Assembly: GCF_019052805.1 (NCBI RefSeq) | Contig: NZ_JAHQRJ010000001.1 | Coordinates: 186,001 to 250,000, forward strand | Reading direction: 5' to 3' | DNA: 64,000 bases | Source: Noviherbaspirillum sp. L7-7A | Lineage (GTDB): Bacteria; Pseudomonadota; Gammaproteobacteria; Burkholderiales; Burkholderiaceae_D | Shown here: one piece after another, positions 27,915 to 36,676 of the stretch | Numbering within the stretch: the stretch's first letter is position 1 | How the letters are laid out: each line of letters begins with the position of its first letter | Position numbers and translations under genes: made by a program | The notes under the pieces: model-generated | Seen by the model: only the letters and a program-made list of their open reading frames with translations | Told to the model about the DNA's origin: nothing | Database searches by the model: none

Positions 27915-28490
27915 ATGAGCCTGCAAATGTCTTCCTCGCAGACCATCGGCCCCTATTTGCATATCGGGACCGACTGGCTGATCACCACCGAGATGGCCGG
28001 CCCCGACGTGCCGGGCCAGCGCATCAGCATCGAAGGCCGGGTCTATGACGGCAATGGCGCGCCTGTGACCGATGCGCTGGTCGAGCTGTGGCAGGCCGAC
28101 GCCCGGGGCAACTATGCCGGCGCCGGGCAGCCTGCCGCAACTTCGGGCTTTTGCGGATTCGGCCGCTCGCCGACTGACGCCACCGGCCACTTCCGCTTTT
28201 CCACCATCATGCCGGGCCCGGTGCCCGGTCCGGGCGATACCATGCAGGCGCCGCACATCGCGGTGACTATCTTTGCCCGCGGCCTCTTGAAGCACCTGGT
28301 GACCCGGATCTACTTCCCCGACGGCGCGGGCCATGCCGGGGATGCGCTGCTCAACGCGGTGCCGGCCGAGCGCCGCGCCACGCTGATCGCGCAGCCCCTG
28401 CCGTCAGGCCAGGCCGGCAGCTACCAGTTCGACATCGTGCTGCAGGAAGCCCCCGGCGGCCGTCCTGAAACCGTGTTTCTCGATGTCTGA
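27915..28490 (+). CDS. pcaG: protocatechuate 3,4-dioxygenase alpha subunit
   Basis: Partner of PcaH; shares the intradiol fold but lacks the iron ligands. The 191-residue protein has SSQTIGPYLHIG, IEGRVYDGNGAPVTDALVELWQADARG (split motif), GFGRSPTDATGHFRFSTI, MQAPHIAVTIFARGLLKHL and TRIYFPD. Starts 1 base after pcaH and overlaps pcaB by 8 bases, consistent with tight translational coupling in the pca operon. Confidence 0.95.
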   Translation: MSLQMSSSQTIGPYLHIGTDWLITTEMAGPDVPGQRISIEGRVYDGNGAPVTDALVELWQADARGNYAGAGQPAATSGFCGFGRSPTDATGHFRFSTIMPGPVPGPGDTMQAPHIAVTIFARGLLKHLVTRIYFPDGAGHAGDALLNAVPAERRATLIAQPLPSGQAGSYQFDIVLQEAPGGRPETVFLDV

Positions 28491-29889
28491 ACAGGGCGCT
28501 GAAACGGCCTTCACGCTGACCGGCCCGATGTCGGCCAGCGGCGCAATGCTGCGCGTTTTCTCCGACACCGAGGCGGTCCAGCGCATGCTGGATTTCGAAG
28601 CCGCGCTGGCGCGGTCCGAAGCGGCGCATGGCGTGATTCCCGAGGCGGCGGTGGCTGCCATCGTCGCCTGCTGCGACGCCGCCAGGCTGGACCTGCCGGC
28701 ACTGGCGCAGGCCGCCGCGGCGGCCGGCAACCTGGCCATACCGCTGGTGAAGCAACTGACGGCGGCGGTGCTGCGGCAGGACGAGGAAGCCGGCAAGTAT
28801 GTCCACTGGGGCGCGACCAGCCAGGACGCGATCGATACCGGCCTGGTGCTGCAGTTGCGCGATGCGCTGGACCTGCTGGATGCGGACCTGTGCGCGCTGG
28901 CCGATGCGCTGGCCGGGCAGGCCCGCCAGCATCGCGACACCATCATGATCGGCCGCACCTGGATGCAGCATGCGCTGCCGACCAGCCTGGGCCTGAAGCT
29001 TGCCGGCTGCCTGGACGCCGTGCTGCGCCACCGGCAGCGGCTGCAGCAAGTGCGCAGCCGCGCGCTGGCGCTGCAGTTCGGCGGCGCCGCCGGCACGCTG
29101 GCCAGCCTCGGCGACCAGGGACAGGCTGTGGCCGCCACGCTGGCGCGGCAGCTTGGCCTGGCATTGCCCGATCTGCCCTGGCATACCCAGCGCGACCGGG
29201 TTGCCGAAGCCGCCACCGTCATGGGCCTGATCACCGGCACGCTGGGCAAGCTGGCGCGTGATCTGTCGCTGCTGATGCAGACCGATGTGGCCGAGGCCGC
29301 CGAGCCTTCCGCACCCGGCCGCGGTGGCTCGTCCACCATGCCGCACAAGCGCAATCCGGTCGGCTGCGCGGTGGCGCTCAGCGCCGCCGTGCGGGTGCCC
29401 GGCCTGGTGTCGACCATGCTGTCGGGCATGGTGCAGGAGCATGAGCGGGCACTGGGCGGCTGGCAGGCCGAATGGGACACGCTGCCCGATATCGCGCTGC
29501 TCACGTCAGGCGCGTTGCGCCAGATGCGCGACGTAGTGGCCGGCCTCGTCGTCGATGCGCCGCGCATGCGGGCCAATGTCGACATCACCCACGGCCTGAT
29601 CATGGGCGAAGCGGTCATGCTGGCGCTGGGCGCGCGGATAGGCCGCATGGCTGCCCACAAGCTGGTGGAACAGGCAAGCGCCCGTGCCGCGGCCGCGCAA
29701 AGGCATCTGCGCGACGTGATCGGCGAGGATGAGCAGCTGAGCCAGCATCTCTCCCCCGAAGAACTTGACCGCCTGTTCGATCCGGCCAGTTACACCGGCG
29801 AGGCGGGCGCCTTCGTCGACCGTGTGCTGGCCAGCCACGCACGCGGCAAACAGCAGCAGACAAGAGACACTACAGACGCAGGAGAATGA
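28483..29889 (+). CDS. pcaB: 3-carboxy-cis,cis-muconate cycloisomerase
   Basis: Fumarase/aspartase-superfamily enzyme that lactonises 3-carboxymuconate to 4-carboxymuconolactone. The 468-residue protein has MLDFEAALARSEAAHG, YVHWGATSQDAIDTGLVLQ, GRTWMQHALPTSLGLKLA and the superfamily signature GRGGSSTMPHKRNPV with the catalytic serine loop. Length fits long PcaB forms. It overlaps pcaG by 8 bases and is followed 3 bases later by pcaD. Confidence 0.95.
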   Translation: MSEQGAETAFTLTGPMSASGAMLRVFSDTEAVQRMLDFEAALARSEAAHGVIPEAAVAAIVACCDAARLDLPALAQAAAAAGNLAIPLVKQLTAAVLRQDEEAGKYVHWGATSQDAIDTGLVLQLRDALDLLDADLCALADALAGQARQHRDTIMIGRTWMQHALPTSLGLKLAGCLDAVLRHRQRLQQVRSRALALQFGGAAGTLASLGDQGQAVAATLARQLGLALPDLPWHTQRDRVAEAATVMGLITGTLGKLARDLSLLMQTDVAEAAEPSAPGRGGSSTMPHKRNPVGCAVALSAAVRVPGLVSTMLSGMVQEHERALGGWQAEWDTLPDIALLTSGALRQMRDVVAGLVVDAPRMRANVDITHGLIMGEAVMLALGARIGRMAAHKLVEQASARAAAAQRHLRDVIGEDEQLSQHLSPEELDRLFDPASYTGEAGAFVDRVLASHARGKQQQTRDTTDAGE

Positions 29890-29892
29890 AGC

Positions 29893-30672
29893 ATGGGTTC
29901 CATCAGCCATAACGGCGTGACGCTGCATTACGAGATCGAGGGCAGGGAAGATGCACCTGTGCTGGTGCTGTCCAATTCGCTCGGCACCAGCCTGGAAATG
30001 TGGGCGCCGCAGATGCCGGCGCTGCTGCAGCGCTTCCGCGTGCTGCGGCATGACTGCCGCGGCCACGGCAAGTCCGACGTGGCGACCGGGCCGTACACCA
30101 TCGCCCAGCTCGGCGGCGACGTGCTGGCCCTGATGGACCAGCTCGGCATGCAGCGGGCGCATTTCTGCGGCCTGTCCATGGGCGGCATGATAGGCATGTG
30201 GCTGGGCACCCATCATGGCGGGCGCATCGATCGCCTGGTGCTGTGCAATACCGCCGCCAAGATCGGCACGCCGGACCTTTGGAATGCCCGCATCGACAAG
30301 GTGCGTGCCGAAGGCATGGAATCCATCACCGGCGGCGTGATCGACCGCTGGTTCACGCCCGGCTTTCAGCAGCGCGCGCCGCAGCAGGTGGAGACCGTGC
30401 GCGGCATGCTGCTGGCCACCGATCCGGAAGGCTATGCCGCCAATTGCGCCGCGGTGCGCGACATGGACCAGCGCAGCGAGATCGCCGCCATCCGCGTGCC
30501 CACCCTGGTGATCTCAGGCAGCCATGATCTGGCCACACCGCCTGCCGACGGCCGCGCCGCGGCGGACACGATACCCGGCGCCCGCTATGTCGAGCTGGAT
30601 GCCGCCCATCTGTCGAACTGGGAGCAGCCGGATCAGTTCACCGCCACGCTGGTCGACTTCCTGTCCGCCTGA
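29893..30672 (+). CDS. pcaD: 3-oxoadipate enol-lactonase
   Basis: Alpha/beta hydrolase that opens 3-oxoadipate enol-lactone. The 259-residue protein shows VLVLSNSLGTSLEMW (oxyanion region), RVLRHDCRGHGKSD, the nucleophile elbow FCGLSMGGMIGMWLG, LVISGSHDLATPP with the acid, and the late AAHLSNWEQPDQF with the catalytic histidine. AGGAGAATGAAGC is its ribosome site. pcaC is a separate gene here, not fused as in some actinobacterial PcaL proteins. Confidence 0.94.
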   Translation: MGSISHNGVTLHYEIEGREDAPVLVLSNSLGTSLEMWAPQMPALLQRFRVLRHDCRGHGKSDVATGPYTIAQLGGDVLALMDQLGMQRAHFCGLSMGGMIGMWLGTHHGGRIDRLVLCNTAAKIGTPDLWNARIDKVRAEGMESITGGVIDRWFTPGFQQRAPQQVETVRGMLLATDPEGYAANCAAVRDMDQRSEIAAIRVPTLVISGSHDLATPPADGRAAADTIPGARYVELDAAHLSNWEQPDQFTATLVDFLSA

Positions 30673-30708
30673 CTGACAGCCCGAATGCCATCAAACAAGG
30701 AGCAAGCA

Positions 30709-31101
30709 ATGGATGACCAGGAACGCCACGCGGCCGGCATGGCGGTGCGGCGCGCGGTGCTGGGCGACGCCCATGTCGACCGCGCCCAGGCAAAAAAAAC
30801 CGAGCTGACCTCGGAATTCCAGGACATGATCACCCGCTATGCCTGGGGCGAGATCTGGACCCGTCCCGGCTTGCCGCGCCATACCCGCAGCCTGATGACG
30901 ATCTGCATGATGGTCGCATTGAACCGGGAAGAGGAACTGAAGCTGCATCTGCGCGCGGCGTCGAACAACGGCGTCACCCGCGACGAAATCAAGGAAGCGC
31001 TGCTGCAGGCGGCGATCTACTGCGGCGTGCCCGCGGCCAATTCCGCCTTCGCGCTGGCGCAGGAAGTGTTCCGCGAGATGGATGCCGGCGGTGCGCAGTA
31101 G
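30709..31101 (+). CDS. pcaC: 4-carboxymuconolactone decarboxylase
   Basis: Decarboxylates 4-carboxymuconolactone to 3-oxoadipate enol-lactone, between PcaB and PcaD. The 130-residue AhpD-like helical protein has GMAVRRAVLGDAHVDRA, YAWGEIWTRPGLPRHTRSL, MMVALNREEELKLHLRAA and the GVTRDEIKEALLQAAIYCGVPAANSAF-type end with a cysteine. ATG 30709 follows AAGGAG by 8 bases and is preferred to an in-frame ATG 24 bases upstream. It completes the pca set. Confidence 0.94.
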   Translation: MDDQERHAAGMAVRRAVLGDAHVDRAQAKKTELTSEFQDMITRYAWGEIWTRPGLPRHTRSLMTICMMVALNREEELKLHLRAASNNGVTRDEIKEALLQAAIYCGVPAANSAFALAQEVFREMDAGGAQ

Positions 31102-31198
31102 GGCAGGGGGAACCGTCCCGCGTTGTACCCGCGGCCTGACACCCGGCAGGCCGCGTTTCCAAGATCAATAACGACAAATAAACTGGAGCAGAGACATC

Positions 31199-31282
31199 AT
31201 GCTGGCAATGAGGAGGCGCGCCATGTCCGGCGCGGCAATGAGGACGGCTGAGCACAATAGGGGCCGCGCATGGGCAATCTGA
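31199..31282 (+). CDS. 27-codon ORF with good ribosome site before livH
   Basis: CTGGAGCAGAGACATC precedes an ATG encoding MLAMRRRAMSGAAMRTAEHN plus seven residues, ending within the start of the following permease gene. Its position is where many related clusters carry the substrate-binding protein gene. It may be a leader ORF or a deletion scar. Translation is unproven. Confidence 0.35.
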   Translation: MLAMRRRAMSGAAMRTAEHNRGRAWAI

Positions 31283-32133
31283 TCGGCGTGCTGTTCGACG
31301 GCGTTGCTTACGGCAGCCTGCTGTTCCTGATCAGCGTCGGCCTGTCGGTGACGATGGGACTGATGAACTTCGTCAACCTGGCCCACGGCGCCTTTGCGAT
31401 GCTGGGCGGCTTTGTCTGCGTGACCCTGCTGTCGCGGCTGGGCATGCCTTTCCTGCTGACGCTGCCGCTGGCCTTTGCCGCCAGCGCCGCGGCCGGCTTC
31501 GTCCTGGAGCGCGCGCTGTACCGCCGGCTCTACAAGGCCAGCCACCTGGACCAGGTGCTGTTTTCCATCGGCCTGACCTTCATGTCAGTGGCCGGCGCAA
31601 CCTATCTGTTCGGTCCGTCGCAGCAACCGGTGCAACTGCCCGAATGGCTGCGCGGCCAGGTCCATATCGCGGGCCTGGATGTGGGCAGTTACCGGCTGTT
31701 CCTGATCGGCGTGGTGGTGCTGGTCACGCTGGCCCTGGGCTGGCTGATCGAACGCACCCGCTTCGGCGCCCAGATCCGCGCCTCGGTCGACAACCAGCAG
31801 GCTTCGGCCGGCCTGGGCATCAATGTCAGCCGCGTGTTCTCGCTGACCTTTGCGCTGGGCTCGGGCCTGGCAGGGCTCGGCGGCGGCCTGGGCATCGACG
31901 TGCTGGGACTGGACCCGACCTTCCCGATCAAGTACATGGTCTACTTCCTGCTGGTGGTGGCCGTGGGTGGCGCCGGCACCGTCAAGGGGCCGCTGCTGGC
32001 CGCCATCGTGCTGGGCATCTTCGATGTCGCCGGCAAGTATTACGTGCCTGAAGTCGGCGCCTTCGTGATCTATGGGCTGATGGTGATCCTGCTGCTGCTG
32101 TTCCCCAACGGCCTGATCGTGAGGCGCTCATGA
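31270..32133 (+). CDS. ABC transporter permease, LivH type
   Basis: A 287-residue inner-membrane permease of the branched-chain amino acid/aromatic acid uptake family. It has about eight hydrophobic helices and the family stretches GLSVTMGLMNFVNLAHGAF, ERTRFGAQIRASVDNQQAS and LLVVAVGGAGTVKGPLL. Its place directly after pcaC suggests it imports an aromatic acid such as protocatechuate or 4-hydroxybenzoate rather than leucine. It overlaps the LivM-type gene by 4 bases. Confidence 0.9.
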   Translation: MGNLIGVLFDGVAYGSLLFLISVGLSVTMGLMNFVNLAHGAFAMLGGFVCVTLLSRLGMPFLLTLPLAFAASAAAGFVLERALYRRLYKASHLDQVLFSIGLTFMSVAGATYLFGPSQQPVQLPEWLRGQVHIAGLDVGSYRLFLIGVVVLVTLALGWLIERTRFGAQIRASVDNQQASAGLGINVSRVFSLTFALGSGLAGLGGGLGIDVLGLDPTFPIKYMVYFLLVVAVGGAGTVKGPLLAAIVLGIFDVAGKYYVPEVGAFVIYGLMVILLLLFPNGLIVRRS

Positions 32134-33128
32134 GCACCGCGCCTGTTGTGACACACGGCCTGGCGGATGGCCGCTGGAAGCCGCTGGAAATCCTGTTCTG
32201 GCTGCTGCCTCTGGCAGCGTACTTCCTCGCGCCGGGTTACCTGGTGCTGGTCAGCCAGATCATGATCGTCGGCCTGTTCGCGATGTCGCTCGACCTGATC
32301 CTGGGTTATGCCGGCATCGTCTCGCTCGGCCATGCCGCCTTCTTCGGCCTGGGCGCCTACACCGCCGGCCTGCTGGCGGTGCACGGCTGGGGCGAGCCCA
32401 TCAGCGGCCTGTTCGCCGCCGCCGCCGTATCGGCCCTGGCGGGTTACCTGGTGAGCTTCCTGATCGTGCGCGGCCAGGACCTGACCCGGCTGATGGTCAC
32501 CCTGGGCATCGGCCTGATGCTGTTCGAAGCGGCCAACAAGGCAGCCTTTGTCACCGGCGGCGTCGACGGCCTGTCCGGCATGATGGTCGGCAAGCTGCTC
32601 GGCGTGTTCGAGTTCGACCTGGCCGGCAAGACCGCCTTCCTCTACAGCTTCGTGGTGCTGTTCCTGCTGTTCGTGGTGTTGCGCCGCCTGGTCAACTCGC
32701 CATTCGGCCTGTCGCTGAAGGGCATACGGGAAGGCGGGCGGCGCATGCCGGCCATCGGCGCCGACGTCAACAAGCGCCTGACCGCGATCTTCACCGTGGG
32801 CGCCGCGGTTGCCGGCGTGGCTGGCGCGCTGCTGGCGCAGACCACCCAGTTCGTTAGCCTCGATTCGCTAGGCTTTGCCCGTTCCGCCGAGCTGCTGATC
32901 ATCCTGGTGCTGGGCGGCACTGGCCGGCTGTATGGCGCGCTGGTCGGCGCCACTGTCTTCATGCTGGCGCAGGACTATATCGCCGGCCTGAACCCGGCCT
33001 ACTGGCAGTTCTGGATCGGCCTCCTGCTGATCGTGATCGTCTTGTTTGCCCGTGGCGGCATCCTGGGCGGGCTGGAACGCCTGGCCGGGCCCTTGTTGAA
33101 GAAGAACCGCAACGGAGCACAGCCATGA
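32130..33128 (+). CDS. ABC transporter permease, LivM type
   Basis: Second permease of the transporter, 332 residues with about nine membrane helices. Family motifs are LFAMSLDLILGYAGIVSLGHAAFFGLGAY (shown in parts), SPFGLSLKGIREGGRRMPAIG, GVAGALLAQTTQFVS and LVLGGTGRLYGALVGA. It forms the membrane channel with the LivH-type partner. Overlaps at both ends (4 bases each) indicate coupled translation of the whole transporter. Confidence 0.9.
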   Translation: MSTAPVVTHGLADGRWKPLEILFWLLPLAAYFLAPGYLVLVSQIMIVGLFAMSLDLILGYAGIVSLGHAAFFGLGAYTAGLLAVHGWGEPISGLFAAAAVSALAGYLVSFLIVRGQDLTRLMVTLGIGLMLFEAANKAAFVTGGVDGLSGMMVGKLLGVFEFDLAGKTAFLYSFVVLFLLFVVLRRLVNSPFGLSLKGIREGGRRMPAIGADVNKRLTAIFTVGAAVAGVAGALLAQTTQFVSLDSLGFARSAELLIILVLGGTGRLYGALVGATVFMLAQDYIAGLNPAYWQFWIGLLLIVIVLFARGGILGGLERLAGPLLKKNRNGAQP

Positions 33129-33880
33129 GCGGCATCGCATTGCGTACCCAGGGCCTGTCCAAGCAATGGGGCGCGTTCAAGGCCAACAGCGACATCAGCC
33201 TGAACTTCGCACCCGGCGCGCGGCACGCGCTGATCGGGCCCAATGGCGCCGGCAAGACCACCTTCATCAATCTGCTGACAGGCGGCTTCGCGCCGACTTC
33301 AGGCCAGGTCTTCCTTGGGGAGGAAGACATCACCGGCCTGCCGCAGCATGTCCGCGTCAAGCGCGGCATGACCCGTACCTTCCAGATCAACACCCTGTTC
33401 GCCGGCCTGACCGTGCTGGAATCGGTGATGCTGGCGCTCTGCGAGCGGGACGGCCGTCATCGCGTCTGGTATCAGACGGTGGCGCGGCAGCGTGCCCAGG
33501 CTGACGAAGCCATGGCCCTGCTGGCTACGCTGAAGCTGGAGCGCGACGCCCATGTCGTCACCCGCAGCCTGCCGTATGGCAAGCAGCGGCTGGTGGAAAT
33601 CGCGCTGGCGCTGGCAACCCGGCCCAGGGTGCTGCTGCTGGACGAGCCGGCGGCGGGCATACCGTCGGCCGAGAGCGCCGAGCTCTTCGAAGTCATTGCC
33701 GGGCTGCCGCGCGACGTCACGGTGCTGTTCATCGAGCATGACATGGGCCTGGTGTTCAAGTTTGCCGAGCGCATCACGGTGCTGGTGGGCGGCAAGGTGC
33801 TGTGCGAGGGCACGCCGCAGGAAATCGCATCCGACCAGCGTGTGAAGGAAGTCTATCTGGGGGAGGCGGAGCATGGCTGA
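33125..33880 (+). CDS. ABC transporter ATP-binding protein, LivG type
   Basis: A 251-residue cytoplasmic ATPase subunit: Walker A GPNGAGKTT, Q-loop near RTFQINTLF, signature LPYGKQRLVEIALALA (variant of LSYGEQR), Walker B RVLLLDEPAAG, and switch histidine in FIEHDMGLVF. Works with the LivF-type ATPase beneath the two permeases. It overlaps the next gene by 8 bases. Confidence 0.92.
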   Translation: MSGIALRTQGLSKQWGAFKANSDISLNFAPGARHALIGPNGAGKTTFINLLTGGFAPTSGQVFLGEEDITGLPQHVRVKRGMTRTFQINTLFAGLTVLESVMLALCERDGRHRVWYQTVARQRAQADEAMALLATLKLERDAHVVTRSLPYGKQRLVEIALALATRPRVLLLDEPAAGIPSAESAELFEVIAGLPRDVTVLFIEHDMGLVFKFAERITVLVGGKVLCEGTPQEIASDQRVKEVYLGEAEHG

Positions 33881-34574
33881 GTTGCTGGCGCTGGACAAAG
33901 TAAGCGCCGGCTACGGCGAATCGGTGGTGCTGGAAGACATCAGCCTGGCGATGCAGGAAGGCGACAGCCTGGCGCTACTGGGCCGCAATGGCGTGGGCAA
34001 GAGCACGCTGCTGGTCACGCTCATGGGGCTGACCCAGCAGCATGCCGGCACGATACGCTGGCGCGGCGCCGACATCGGCCGCGTGCCAACCCACCGCCGC
34101 GCCCAGGCCGGCCTAGGCTGGGTGCCGCAGGAGCGCTACATGTTTCCCTCGCTGACGGTGGAGGAGCACCTGACCGTCGTCGCCCGCCCGGGACCATGGA
34201 ACCTGAAGCGCATTTACGACATCCTCCCGCGGCTGCAGGAGCGGCGCGACAACATGGGCAACCAGCTCTCCGGCGGCGAACAGCAGATGCTGGCCATTGC
34301 CCGCGCGCTGATGACCAATCCGCAGCTGCTGTTGCTGGACGAGCCGATGGAGGGCCTGGCGCCCATCATCGTGCAGGAACTGATGCGGGTGATCCGCAAG
34401 CTCATCAGCGAGGAAGGCCTTTCGGTGATCGTGGTCGAGCAGCATGCGCGGCTGGCGCTGTCGATCACCAGGCAAGCCATTGTGCTGGACCGTGGCCGCA
34501 TCGTGCATGCGGGCAGCAGTGAGGGCCTGCTGGCTGATAGCGAAAGGCTGGACCGGCTGGTAGCGGTGGCCTAG
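33873..34574 (+). CDS. ABC transporter ATP-binding protein, LivF type
   Basis: Second ATPase subunit, 233 residues: Walker A GRNGVGKST, GWVPQERYMFPSLTVEEHL, signature LSGGEQQMLAIARAL, Walker B LLLLDEPMEGLAP, switch region VIVVEQHARLAL. It ends the operon. Its stop overlaps the stop of the convergent LysR gene through a shared palindromic CTAG (34571-34574). No substrate-binding protein gene follows. Confidence 0.92.
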   Translation: MAELLALDKVSAGYGESVVLEDISLAMQEGDSLALLGRNGVGKSTLLVTLMGLTQQHAGTIRWRGADIGRVPTHRRAQAGLGWVPQERYMFPSLTVEEHLTVVARPGPWNLKRIYDILPRLQERRDNMGNQLSGGEQQMLAIARALMTNPQLLLLDEPMEGLAPIIVQELMRVIRKLISEEGLSVIVVEQHARLALSITRQAIVLDRGRIVHAGSSEGLLADSERLDRLVAVA

Positions 34575-35470
34575 GCCCGATCCAGGAACAGCTGCGCCAC
34601 CATCTTCCTCAGCCACTGGTTGGCCGGGTCGGCATGGAAGCGTTCGTGCCAGTGCTGCTTGACCGAAAAATCGGGCAGCCTGACCGGCGGCGGCAGCATC
34701 TTCACGTTTTCCTGCTGCACCATGGCGCTGCCAAAGCGTTGCGGGACGGTGGCGATGCATTCCGTTTGCGCGACGATCCTGGCCACGCCCAGGAAACTCG
34801 GCACCCGCAGCACGATCCGGCGCGCTATGCCTTTCGCATTCAGGCTTTTCTCCACGATGGAATGGCCGGTGCCGGAACTCTTGATCAGCACATGGCCTTC
34901 ATTCAGGAAGGCCTTGCGCGTCATCGTGCCGGCGATGCGCGGATGGTCGGCTGCCAGCAGGCAGACAAAGTTCTGGTCGAACAGCTTCTGCTGATAGAAG
35001 CCCGCTTCCAGGTGCGGCATGAAGCCCACCGCCAGGTCGACTTCGCCGCTTGCCAGCTGCATGGGCGTGTCCGGAGAAATCGTGGTGGCATCGATGCGGA
35101 TCGCTGGCGCCACCTGTTTCAGGTGATTCAGCAAGGTGGGCAGCAGCACGATCTCGCTGATATCGGTCATGCAGATCTTGAATTCGCGCTCGCTGTGTTC
35201 CGGCGCGAATTCCTTCTTGTGGCGCAGCGCGCTGTGCAGCGCAGCGGTGGCTGCGCGCACGTCTTCCAGGATTTCAAGCGCATGCGGCGTCGGCTCCATG
35301 CCGCGCGGCGTGCGGACGAACAGCGGGTCGCCGAAATGGCGGCGCAGCCTGGAGAGCGCGATGCTTGCCGTGGGCTGCGCCATGCCCAGGTTTTCAGCCG
35401 CACGCGTGATGCTGCCGCTGCTGTAAATTTCCTCGAATACCGCCAGCAATTCCATGTCGAACCGGGCCAT
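34571..35470 (-). CDS. LysR-family regulator, probably of the gentisate genes
   Basis: A 299-residue regulator with an N-terminal winged helix (MELLAVFEEIYSSGSITRAAENLGMAQPTASIALSRLR, shown in parts here as SITRAAENLGMAQPTAS) and a C-terminal sensor domain (about 95-295). It resembles the NagR/DntR-like branch. ATG 35470 follows AAGGAG. It is divergent from gentisate 1,2-dioxygenase with a palindrome in between, so it is likely an activator responding to an aromatic effector such as salicylate or gentisate; the effector is inferred only. Confidence 0.85.
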   Translation of the reverse strand: MARFDMELLAVFEEIYSSGSITRAAENLGMAQPTASIALSRLRRHFGDPLFVRTPRGMEPTPHALEILEDVRAATAALHSALRHKKEFAPEHSEREFKICMTDISEIVLLPTLLNHLKQVAPAIRIDATTISPDTPMQLASGEVDLAVGFMPHLEAGFYQQKLFDQNFVCLLAADHPRIAGTMTRKAFLNEGHVLIKSSGTGHSIVEKSLNAKGIARRIVLRVPSFLGVARIVAQTECIATVPQRFGSAMVQQENVKMLPPPVRLPDFSVKQHWHERFHADPANQWLRKMVAQLFLDRA

Positions 35471-35483
35471 GCATTGCTCCTTT

Positions 35484-35498
35484 ATTGCGAATCGCAAT
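35484..35498. promoter_or_regulatory. palindromic candidate LysR site
   Basis: ATTGCGA-A-TCGCAAT, a perfect 7-base inverted repeat with one spacer base and a T-N11-A layout, lies just upstream of the LysR ribosome site in the divergent region with the gentisate dioxygenase gene. Likely an autoregulatory and activation site. Confidence 0.6.
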
Positions 35499-35575
35499 GC
35501 ACATTATGCAGTTTCATATATTTACATGATAGAAGCATTTTGCCATCATCCCGCCATTCCTGAGGAGGAAACCAC

Positions 35576-36628
35576 ATGAACCAGTCCAAGGACAACGCTG
35601 CGCGCAGGGCGCTGTACGAGTCGATCCGGCCGCATCACATGACGCCATTATGGGAAGTGCTGCATGCGCTGGTGCCGAAAAGCCCCACCACCGCCTGCGT
35701 GCCGGCATTGTGGCGCTACCGCGAGGTCAAGCCTTTCCTGATGCAGTCGGGCGAGCTGATCACCGCCGAGGAAGCGGTGCGGCGCGTGCTGATACTGGAA
35801 AACCCCGGCCTTCCGGGGCAATCGGCAATCACCCAGTCGCTGTATGCAGGCCTGCAGCTGATCCTGCCCGGCGAGGTGGCGCCATCGCACCGGCATGTGC
35901 AGTCGGCGTTGCGCTTCGTCATTGACGGCAAGGGCGCCTACACCACGGTGGAAGGCGAGCGCACCACCATGCATCCGGGCGACTTCATCATCACCCCGTC
36001 ATGGCGCTGGCATGACCATGGCAATGAAGGCGTGGACGGCGTCACCGAGCCGGTGGTCTGGCTCGATGGCCTCGATATCCCGACCGTGCGCTTCTTCGAC
36101 GCCGGTTTCGCCGAGAACGACGATGTCAGCAAATCGCAGACCGTGCGCCATCCGGAAGGCAGCAGCTATGCCCGCTACGGCGCCAACATGGCGCCGGTGC
36201 GCCGCGTCAACACCGGACTGACTTCGCCGATCTTCAGCTATCCCTACAGCCGCACGCGGGAGGCATTGCATGCGCTGGAGCGCAACAGCGAAATCGACGC
36301 CTGGCATGGCATCAAGATGAAATACATCAATCCCACCACCGGCGGCTGGGCCATGCCCACCATCGGCACCTGCATGCAGCTGCTGCCCAAGGGATTCAGG
36401 GGCAAGCCGCATCGTTCGACCGAAGGCACCGTCTACTGCGTTACCGAAGGCCGCGGCAGCGCCCGGATCGGCGACCAGACCTTCCAGTTCGAGCCGCAGG
36501 ACGTTTTCGTGGTGCCATCGTGGGCTTCGCTGTCCCTGTCCAGTGAAGAGGGCGCCGTGCTGTTCAGCTATTCGGACCGGCCCATCCACGAAGCGCTGGG
36601 CATACTGCGTGAAGAATTCGCGGACTAG
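35576..36628 (+). CDS. nagI: gentisate 1,2-dioxygenase
   Basis: Fe(II) cupin dioxygenase that opens gentisate to maleylpyruvate. The 350-residue bicupin protein shows RPHHMTPLWEVLHALVP, LILPGEVAPSHRHVQSALRF with the iron-binding histidines, the TTMHPGDFIITPSWRWHDHGN segment (in parts: GDFIITPSWRWHDHG), LDGLDIPTVRFFDA, YINPTTGGWAMPTIGTCMQ and a second cupin near the end (VYCVTEGRGSARIGD, FVVPSW). GAGGAGG precedes ATG. The fumarylpyruvate hydrolase gene follows after 48 bases. Confidence 0.93.
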   Translation: MNQSKDNAARRALYESIRPHHMTPLWEVLHALVPKSPTTACVPALWRYREVKPFLMQSGELITAEEAVRRVLILENPGLPGQSAITQSLYAGLQLILPGEVAPSHRHVQSALRFVIDGKGAYTTVEGERTTMHPGDFIITPSWRWHDHGNEGVDGVTEPVVWLDGLDIPTVRFFDAGFAENDDVSKSQTVRHPEGSSYARYGANMAPVRRVNTGLTSPIFSYPYSRTREALHALERNSEIDAWHGIKMKYINPTTGGWAMPTIGTCMQLLPKGFRGKPHRSTEGTVYCVTEGRGSARIGDQTFQFEPQDVFVVPSWASLSLSSEEGAVLFSYSDRPIHEALGILREEFAD

Positions 36629-36676
36629 GCGGCACGCCGCCTGGCCCCTCACCGTTATCGTTTTTTACAGGCCATC

